From contig PLIQ01000331.1 of the NCBI GenBank assembly GCA_003140115.1, forward strand, positions 2,019 through 11,137: DNA of 9,119 bases, read 5' to 3'. A program made the position numbers and the translations under genes. Shown piece by piece: positions 5,024 through 9,119 of this stretch (positions within the stretch are counted from its first letter, which is position 1; the number at the start of each line of letters is the position of its first letter). The DNA comes from Actinomycetota bacterium. GTDB lineage: Bacteria; Actinomycetota; Actinomycetes; Streptosporangiales; Streptosporangiaceae. A model generated the notes under the pieces. That model was not told the DNA's origin, did not search any database, and was given only the letters and a program-made list of their open reading frames with translations.

Positions 5024-5706
5024 CCGGTGCACTGCTGGCTGGCGTAGACCAGGCCGACACTCAGCGGGCCGGTAATCCCGGCCGGCGGGCCGGTGATCCC
5101 AGCCGGGCGGGTGATCCCAGCCGGGCGGCCGGAACCGTGCCTGGGCGTGCCAGGGCTCGGCGAGGGGATTCCCGCTCCTGGCTCGTCGAAAATGGCCACG
5201 CCGGTCCCGCTGGGCAGGGCCTTCGGGTTGATGACCAGGAAGGCACCGTCGTCGCTGGTGTTCCACTGGGCGACGGCGCTCAGCACGTCCTTCTGAGTGT
5301 CGTAGGGCCGGCAGGACGCGCTCAGCGGGGGGCCGGAGAAGCTGACGCTGACGGGCAGCCCGTCGGCGCGCAGCGTGCTCTGCAGGCCTGCCGGGTTTTG
5401 CAGCTGGTTGATGGTGATGTCGATGTCGCCGTTGGCCTGCATGGCCACCGTCCAGGCGGCCAGCCGGGCGCTAGCGGGCTGGCTGCCCGGATGGCCGGAG
5501 GCCGGCAGCCCCGGGTGGCCGGAGGGCAGCAGCGTGGTCACGGCCAGGGCGGTCCCGGCCGCGACGACGAGGGTTCCGGCCACGCCGGGAATCCGCCGCC
5601 GTGCGCGGACCGCGCGGCCGCGGCTGATGATCCGCGCGACCGGGGTGGCCGAGCGAACATCGGCGACCGACTCGCGCACCGCGGTGATCAACTCGTTGTC
5701 GTTCAT
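5020..5706 (-). CDS. Membrane-anchored partner of the ECF sigma factor
   Basis: A 228-residue single-pass membrane protein. The short cytoplasmic part (1-38) ends in a basic RAVRARRR stretch, the transmembrane helix is at about 39-60, and the rest is extracytoplasmic. The outer domain (80-165; AWTVAMQANGDIDITINQL, then LRADGLPVSVSFSG) resembles uncharacterised proteins often encoded after short actinobacterial ECF sigmas. C132 and C226 could pair. Near the C-terminus PAGIT recurs three times (195-212), matching a DNA repeat. ATG at 5706 overlaps the sigma TGA (ATGA), so the two are translationally coupled. By position and topology it could be the anti-sigma, but it lacks the H-x3-C-x2-C zinc motif, and 38 cytoplasmic residues are few for a sigma-binding domain. 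It may therefore be a regulatory target or sensor. Confidence 0.75.
   Translation of the reverse strand: MNDNELITAVRESVADVRSATPVARIISRGRAVRARRRIPGVAGTLVVAAGTALAVTTLLPSGHPGLPASGHPGSQPASARLAAWTVAMQANGDIDITINQLQNPAGLQSTLRADGLPVSVSFSGPPLSASCRPYDTQKDVLSAVAQWNTSDDGAFLVINPKALPSGTGVAIFDEPGAGIPSPSPGTPRHGSGRPAGITRPAGITGPPAGITGPLSVGLVYASQQCTG
5070..5129. repeat. Three tandem ~18-21 bp in-gene repeats (PAGIT)
   Basis: The unit GGTGATCCCAGCCGGG occurs exactly at 5092 and 5110, with a diverged copy GGTAATCCCGGCCGGC at 5071. Spacing is 21 and then 18 bases, so the frame is kept. The encoded peptide is PAGIT three times, separated by R-P or G-P-linkers near the C-terminus of the sigma-partner protein. The two identical copies suggest recent slippage, so copy number may vary between strains. 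Confidence 0.75.
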
Positions 5707-6233
5707 GATCGGTTCTCCTGCTGTAGTTCGGGCTGAAGGTCGTGCCGCAGCGCGGCCATCGCGCGGCCCAGGTGGGCCATGACCGTGCCGGTGGCGATGC
5801 CGAGCACTTCCGCGGTGCGCGCCGTGTCCAGGTCGAGGATCAGCCGCAGCGCGATCACCTGCCGCTGCCGCGCGGGCAGCCGCATCAGCGCCGCCATGAT
5901 TCGCGGGTCCACCAGACTGGCCGATGCCTCGCCGACTGCGGGCAGGTCCGCGACCCGGTCCGGATCGGGGACCGATACTTCCCGGCGGCGGCGTCGCCAG
6001 CGGGAGATGCCCGCATTGAGCGCGGTCCGTACGACCCACGCTTCCGGCGCGGGATGCTTGCTCACGGTGGGCCAGGACGCCCAGGCGCGGGCGAACGCCT
6101 CGTCTACAAGATCCCGTGCCGTGTCCTGGTCACCGATGCTGACCAGGACAGCCCGCAGGCATCCGTCGGCGGCGCTGCGGTAGAACTCCGCGAAGTCCAG
6201 TTGCTGGTTCCCCACACCCATCCAACGCGCCAC
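5703..6233 (-). CDS. ECF-type RNA polymerase sigma factor
   Basis: A 176-residue group 4 (ECF) sigma factor made of region 2 and region 4 only. Region 2 covers about 14-80, with region 2.2 as DTARDLVDEAFARAW (37-51) and 2.4 around APEAWVVRTALNAGISRWRR. Region 4 covers about 110-165, with LPARQRQVIALR and the helix-turn-helix DTARTAEVLGIATGTVMAHLGRAMAAL (136-162). It should direct polymerase to a small regulon when released. The start is not certain: GTG at 6233 has GGGA 8 bases upstream, while the in-frame ATG at 6221 has no clear ribosome-binding site. No typical ECF autoregulatory pair (GGAAC / CGTC) was seen upstream. The stop overlaps the start of the membrane partner. It begins 13 bases after the stop of the DUF5615 toxin and may also be read from that transcript. 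Confidence 0.9.
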   Translation of the reverse strand: MARWMGVGNQQLDFAEFYRSAADGCLRAVLVSIGDQDTARDLVDEAFARAWASWPTVSKHPAPEAWVVRTALNAGISRWRRRRREVSVPDPDRVADLPAVGEASASLVDPRIMAALMRLPARQRQVIALRLILDLDTARTAEVLGIATGTVMAHLGRAMAALRHDLQPELQQENRS

Positions 6234-6246
6234 CGAGACATTCCCA

Positions 6247-6621
6247 TTACCTGTAGCCGCGCGCGAGGAACAGCACCTCTCCGGACTGGATCTTGGCCGT
6301 ACCGCTGAGCAGCGTGGCGAGGGAGACCGTGATCGCGGAGGGGAAACCGCGGTTTTGGGAGAAGGTTTTGGTCGATACCAGGATCAGGCCCGCGTGAGAC
6401 TGGCCGGCGGCGCGGTAGCGGACATCCAAGGGGACGAAGTCCTTAACGTTGGCCGTGACCAGTGCCCGTCCCTCGGTCGCGGCGTATGCGAGGACCTGTT
6501 CGTCGGGGAGCCCTGCCAAGGCTGGGTCGGCAACAATCGAGATGACGTCGTGGCCTTGGGCGCGGAGTTGCTGTGCGATCTGGTCAGAAAACATCTCGTC
6601 TAGCAACAGCGGCTGGCTCAT
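6247..6621 (-). CDS. DUF5615 PIN-like toxin
   Basis: A 124-residue protein with the DUF5615 (PIN-like, Mut7-C-type) layout. The first acidic pair is in LLLDEMFSDQIAQQL (D8, E9). The second is in AGLPDEQVLAYAATEGRALVTANVKDF (D40, E41, then T56, N58 and D61), the order found in PIN-fold nucleases, although D8 and E9 are adjacent as is typical for DUF5615. Family members are predicted toxins of type II modules and usually pair with DUF433-type antitoxins; few have been tested. All acidic positions are present. ATG at 6621 lies 3 bases after the antitoxin stop, so the two are co-transcribed and probably translationally coupled. The sigma-factor gene begins 13 bases downstream on the same strand. 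Confidence 0.85.
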   Translation of the reverse strand: MSQPLLLDEMFSDQIAQQLRAQGHDVISIVADPALAGLPDEQVLAYAATEGRALVTANVKDFVPLDVRYRAAGQSHAGLILVSTKTFSQNRGFPSAITVSLATLLSGTAKIQSGEVLFLARGYR

Positions 6622-6624
6622 GGC

Positions 6625-7071
6625 CTACCCGGCCAGAAGCTGGCGCTCGCGCAGCCATGCCCGCTCGGCGGCTTCCTCGGCCGCGTCCGCAGCGGCGATC
6701 TCCGCGTCGACCTCGCCTGGGTAGGCGGCCCAGTAGCGGACCGCGGTGGTCAGTAGACGCAGCGCTATCCCGGTGTTCTCGCTGACCAGGCTCACCAGGT
6801 CGTCGCTGTCCAATCCGGGCTCGAGCGCGTGAGCCGATTTGACGGCGCGGATGACCTCCCAGACATCCGGGCCTCCGGCCAAGGCAGCGCGGCGTCCGGT
6901 GGGACCCGACCGGAAGATGACTCCAGGATGCTCGGCCATCCGCAGGGCCTCGTCAACCAGCCGGTTTGCCGCTGAGGACAGTGACATGCCAGGGTTCGCC
7001 GCAACGAAGGAGGCGAGTCGGTCCGCCACCGACGGGTCGAACCTGACGGGTGTCGCGCTACGCTTGCTCAT
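6625..7071 (-). CDS. Composite antitoxin of the DUF5615 module (RHH-like + DUF433-like)
   Basis: A 148-residue protein encoded just before the DUF5615 toxin. Residues 8-46 (PVRFDPSVADRLASFV...LSSAANRLVDEALR) look like a ribbon-helix-helix DNA-binding domain: a short strand followed by two helices. Residues 48-75 (HPGVIFRSGPTGRRAALAGGPDVWEVI) match the core of DUF433-like antitoxins as I recall it, followed by a helical region and an Ala/Glu-rich, probably coiled C-terminal helix (118-143) suited to holding the toxin. ATG at 7071 is chosen because a TACGAT -10 lies 6 bases upstream; longer in-frame readings run back into the phosphotransferase gene in another frame. It should bind the toxin and repress its own promoter through the palindrome there. 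The DUF433 relation is inference from pattern, not search. Confidence 0.8.
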   Translation of the reverse strand: MSKRSATPVRFDPSVADRLASFVAANPGMSLSSAANRLVDEALRMAEHPGVIFRSGPTGRRAALAGGPDVWEVIRAVKSAHALEPGLDSDDLVSLVSENTGIALRLLTTAVRYWAAYPGEVDAEIAAADAAEEAAERAWLRERQLLAG

Positions 7072-7086
7072 GACTACATCGTAGTC
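7072..7086 (-). promoter_or_regulatory. Leaderless promoter with palindromic operator
   Basis: GACTAC-ATC-GTAGTC (7072-7086) is a perfect 6+6 palindrome ending at the base before the antitoxin ATG. On the minus strand TACGAT (7083-7078) inside it is a good -10, exactly 6 bases from the ATG, so the mRNA probably starts at the A of ATG and carries no ribosome-binding site. A dyad over the -10 fits autorepression by the ribbon-helix-helix-like antitoxin. The -35 is poor. Confidence 0.65.
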
Positions 7087-7101
7087 GATATGAGTCGCCA
7101 A

Positions 7102-7121
7102 TCCCGGAGGACCACCCGGGA
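7102..7121. terminator. Weak hairpin after the phosphotransferase gene
   Basis: TCCCGG (7102-7107) pairs with CCGGGA (7116-7121) around 8 bases, 3 bases past the phosphotransferase stop on the minus strand. It has no T-run. It may separate that gene from the toxin-antitoxin operon, which has its own promoter immediately downstream. Confidence 0.35.
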
Positions 7122-7124
7122 GAG

Positions 7125-8003
7125 TCACCGGGCGAGCGTGAGCAGTTCCGGAATAGCCCGCTCTCGGCCCGGCCGCCCGAGGTAGGCGATGGCCACTATC
7201 GCCGCGATCGCACGGCACCACTCCACCAGCCGTCCGGCATCCAGTCCCGACGCCGCCGCCAGGGCCGCGCACCGGGCGTCGACTCCGTCGGACCCTGCCC
7301 CGTCCAGCAGGTAGTCGACGGCATCGAAGCACGGATCGCCGACGCAGGCCCTCGGGTCGATCGCCACCAGTCCGCGTGAACCGCCGTCCAGGACGTTGCC
7401 CAGGTGCAGGTCGCCGTGCAGCAGTACCCGCGTCGTCTCCGACGCGAGCAGGGCCTGGCACCGCAACCATCCCCGTTCCACATCCGCTGGTCCCACCACC
7501 CGCCCGATCTCCGGGTCGCAGACTCGGCGCCCGATCCGGGTGAAGAACCCGTCGCACTGGGCGCGCAGGTCAGGCAGGACGTCGGCTGGCACCGCGGCTG
7601 CGTGCAGCGCCTGGAGCAGGCTGGCCCAGTCCCCCGCGGGGGGCCGCGGGGTCAGCTCATCGGCCCTGGTGCCCGGCTCGATCAGCTCCAGCAGGACCAC
7701 GCCCGTCGCCACGTCGGCGGCGAGCACCGCCGGAACCCTGCCGCTGGTGCCGAACGCGGTCAGCATCGCCACCTGCTCGGACACGACCGGCAGGTCAGGG
7801 CTCAGCTTCAGCACCGCGGGCGAGCCATCGGACCGGGTACAGCGCAGCACCACCGAGCTGGCGCCACTCGGGAGCGGATCGCCCAGCACGAGCGACCAGC
7901 GCTCCGCCATCTCACTCGCCAGCTCCGGAACCCCGGCGCACCAGCCCGCGATACCGGCTCCGAACCGGCGCGTCAGGCGCCGCGTGATCTCCGCGGTATC
8001 CAC
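7125..8003 (-). CDS. APH(6)-like aminoglycoside/hydroxyurea phosphotransferase
   Basis: A 292-residue kinase-fold phosphotransferase, closest in layout to the streptomycin 6-kinase / hydroxyurea phosphotransferase group (APH_6_hur). Visible features are the ATP-binding lysine in AVLKLSPD (K66), a conserved acidic residue in SEQVAM (E76), the Brenner catalytic motif VLLHGDLHLGNVL (H196, D198, N203), and the metal-binding IDPRACVGDPCFD (D216). Length is normal and all key residues are present, so it is likely active. It would phosphorylate streptomycin-like aminoglycosides or an unknown hydroxylated metabolite; chromosomal actinobacterial copies often have no proven resistance role. GTG at 8003 is chosen because TAGTCT (-10) lies 6 bases upstream with no ribosome-binding site. 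It lies between a UMP kinase and a toxin-antitoxin pair, with no biosynthetic genes nearby. Confidence 0.88.
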   Translation of the reverse strand: MDTAEITRRLTRRFGAGIAGWCAGVPELASEMAERWSLVLGDPLPSGASSVVLRCTRSDGSPAVLKLSPDLPVVSEQVAMLTAFGTSGRVPAVLAADVATGVVLLELIEPGTRADELTPRPPAGDWASLLQALHAAAVPADVLPDLRAQCDGFFTRIGRRVCDPEIGRVVGPADVERGWLRCQALLASETTRVLLHGDLHLGNVLDGGSRGLVAIDPRACVGDPCFDAVDYLLDGAGSDGVDARCAALAAASGLDAGRLVEWCRAIAAIVAIAYLGRPGRERAIPELLTLAR

Positions 8004-8009
8004 CGTGGC

Positions 8010-8015
8010 AGACTA
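8010..8015 (-). promoter_or_regulatory. -10 element of a likely leaderless phosphotransferase transcript
   Basis: TAGTCT on the minus strand is followed by 6 bases (GCCACG) and then the GTG start, the same geometry as at both antitoxin genes. No Shine-Dalgarno sequence is present and the -35 is unconvincing. The gene may therefore be transcribed independently of the UMP kinase gene, which ends 48 bases upstream. Confidence 0.5.
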
Positions 8016-8062
8016 GCCGCCCGCCCCAGCACCAGATAGCCGACGCAACCGGGTAGAACCGG

Positions 8063-8788
8063 TCAGCTGGGCTTGACGCTGATCCGCGTGCCGAGTTCGG
8101 CGCCCTCGCAGATCTGGCGCATCACGCCCGCAGCGGCCACGTCGAACACGTGCATGGTCAGGTTCTGCTCGTTAGCCAGCACGAACGCGCTCGTGTCCAT
8201 GATCCGAACGCCCGTGGCCAAAGCCTCGTCATAGGTCAGCCGCGTGTAGCGCACGGCGTTCGGGTTGATGTTCGGGTCGCTGTCGTAGACCCCGTCGACA
8301 CCCCGCTTGGCCACCAGCAGGGCATCGGCGTCGAGTTCCAGGGAACGCTGGACCGCCGGGTAGTCGGTGGTGACGTACGGCTGGCCGATGCCGCCGGCGA
8401 GCAGCACGATCATGCCGCGTTCCAGGTGATGAACGGCCCGGAGCCGGATGAACGGCTCGGCGACGCTGTGGATGGGTACCGCGGTCATGACCCGGATGTC
8501 GACGTCGGTCCTGGCCGTGAGCGCGCCGCGAAGCATGAGCGCGTTCATGATCGTGCCGAGCATCCCGATGTTGTCCGCCTCGGCCCGGCTGATGCCCCAG
8601 CCGTCGGCCATCCGGCCGCGGAAGTAGTTGCCGCCCCCGACCACCACCGCCACCTGCACGCCGAGATCGCGGAGCGACAGGACCTCCTGCGCGACCCGGG
8701 ACAGGCTGGCCGGATCGACGCCGGTGCTCGCCTTTCCGGCGAGCGCCTCACCGCTGAGCTTGACGACAACCCTGCGATAGCGTGGCAC
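8063..8788 (-). CDS. pyrH: Uridylate kinase (UMP kinase), stand-alone copy
   Basis: A 241-residue amino-acid-kinase-fold protein that phosphorylates UMP to UDP with ATP in cytoplasmic pyrimidine synthesis. Signatures run in order: VVVKLSGEALAG (7-18), VVGGGNYFRG (49-58), MLGTIMNALML (76-86), the UMP-binding GGIGQPYVTTDYPAVQRSLELDADALLVAKRGVDGVYDSDPN (132-173) and the closing IMDTSAFVLANEQNLTMHVFD. Length is typical of bacterial PyrH. GTG at 8788 starts the protein just before the first core strand, with a GGGGG stretch 9 bases upstream. ATGs at 8845 and 8851 would add a 19-21 residue Gly/Arg/Pro-rich extension. In actinobacteria pyrH normally sits in rpsB-tsf-pyrH-frr; here the neighbours are a phosphotransferase and pyrophosphatase. 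It may be a second copy, and the TTDYPAVQ sequence differs from the usual TTD-x-A-A. Confidence 0.88.
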   Translation of the reverse strand: MPRYRRVVVKLSGEALAGKASTGVDPASLSRVAQEVLSLRDLGVQVAVVVGGGNYFRGRMADGWGISRAEADNIGMLGTIMNALMLRGALTARTDVDIRVMTAVPIHSVAEPFIRLRAVHHLERGMIVLLAGGIGQPYVTTDYPAVQRSLELDADALLVAKRGVDGVYDSDPNINPNAVRYTRLTYDEALATGVRIMDTSAFVLANEQNLTMHVFDVAAAGVMRQICEGAELGTRISVKPS

Positions 8789-8915
8789 AGTCAGGAACCC
8801 CCGTCCTGGCCCCCGAAGCGGTGACCCCGGCCCACGGTACCGCATGCCCATTCCCGTCTTATGGGATTCACGGCCCGATCAGGGGAGCGGCCGCGGTAAC
8901 GCCGTAACGCCGGCT

Positions 8916-9119
8916 TTAGTGCTGCAGGTCTTCGGCGAAGCGCTTGCGGCTCTCCTGCACCTCTGCCTCGGCTGCCGCGCGATCCGCCCACGCGGCGCCC
9001 TGGACCGACTTGCCGGGCTCGATCTCCTTGTAGACCTCGAAGAAGTGCTGGATCTCGAGCCGGTCGAACGCAGGCACGTCGGTGATGTCCTTCAGGTGCG
9101 CCATCCGCGGGTCGGTGGC
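8916..9119 (-). CDS. ppa: Inorganic pyrophosphatase, C-terminal part (cut by window edge)
   Basis: The last 67 codons of a family I soluble inorganic pyrophosphatase, which hydrolyses pyrophosphate to drive biosynthetic reactions. The readable part begins [20 protein letters not shown], the conserved lead-in to the C-terminal helices, followed by [17 protein letters not shown] and a Glu/Arg-rich end helix, all as expected for actinobacterial Ppa. The active-site aspartates lie further upstream, beyond 9119. The stop is TAA at 8918-8916. The gene is on the same strand as the UMP kinase, about 64-127 bases upstream of its start depending on which start is used. A tandem GTAACGCC (8896-8911) and a CGGCC/GGCCG dyad lie in that gap, but I see no strong terminator, so readthrough into pyrH is possible. 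Confidence 0.92.
   Translation of the reverse strand, partial: ATDPRMAHLKDITDVPAFDRLEIQHFFEVYKEIEPGKSVQGAAWADRAAAEAEVQESRKRFAEDLQH

Noticed and set aside
5020..6039. 339-codon minus-strand reading frame
   Set aside because: The N-terminal third lies inside the sigma gene in another frame. The true start is ATG 5706, which overlaps the sigma stop.
6625..7557. 310-codon minus-strand reading frame
   Set aside because: The part above 7071 runs over the phosphotransferase gene in another frame and shows no family features. The real antitoxin starts at 7071, with its own -10 and operator.
7404..8039. Two long plus-strand frames opposite the phosphotransferase
   Set aside because: Both are antisense shadows; the minus strand has complete kinase motifs.
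8150..8824. 224-codon plus-strand frame
   Set aside because: It is antisense to pyrH, with a composition (many D, H, V, R) typical of reverse-complement readings of GC-rich genes.
8880..8915. GTAACGCC tandem and CGGCC/GGCCG dyad after ppa as a terminator
   Set aside because: The stem is short with a long loop and no T-run; too weak to call.

Overview
The window comes from a high-GC actinomycete. The evidence is strong G/C at third codon positions, frequent GTG starts, genes that start directly at a predicted transcription start (leaderless), and protein families typical of actinobacteria: a Glyoxalase_6-type VOC protein, a short ECF sigma with its membrane partner, an APH(6)-like kinase and a DUF5615 PIN-like toxin. 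Genus cannot be fixed from the sequence. Eleven of the twelve intact or edge-truncated protein genes called here with reasonable confidence lie on the minus strand.

Layout, left to right. Positions 1-163 hold what may be the last 22 codons of a plus-strand gene, then a 39-bp piece closely resembling the 3' end of an actinobacterial tRNA-Gly (125-163). This may be an attachment-site scar. It abuts a minus-strand Phd/YefM-PIN toxin-antitoxin pair (165-871), whose promoter carries four GTAC blocks spaced exactly 10 bp apart. A small VOC protein follows (1100-1549), then about 450 bp without a recognisable gene, then a 2H phosphoesterase / 2'-5' RNA ligase-like protein (2005-2550). The gap 2551-2865 holds a probable remnant of a DEDDh exonuclease N-terminus. 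A plus-strand protein of unknown function (2866-3330) converges on a MerR regulator (3402-3908) that has a cysteine-rich, metallothionein-like tail and a classic over-long MerR promoter. Next are a four-helix membrane protein of unknown function (3988-4893) and a two-gene ECF sigma / membrane-anchored partner operon (5020-6233) closed by a perfect hairpin. A second toxin-antitoxin pair follows, DUF5615 PIN-like with a composite antitoxin (6247-7071), with a palindrome on its promoter. The right end holds an APH(6)-type phosphotransferase (7125-8003), a UMP kinase outside its usual rpsB-tsf-frr setting (8063-8788), and the 3' end of inorganic pyrophosphatase (8916 to the edge).

The genes do not form one pathway. 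The window reads as an accessory patchwork between a possible tRNA-type integration scar on the left and housekeeping nucleotide/pyrophosphate genes on the right. Two PIN-domain toxin-antitoxin modules, two regulatory switches (MerR, ECF sigma), two unknown proteins and a truncated exonuclease support this. I see no clear novel multi-gene defence system. The most distinctive items are the phased operator repeats, the Cys-rich MerR tail with no metal transporter beside it, the composite DUF5615 antitoxin, and the repeated leaderless promoter geometry.
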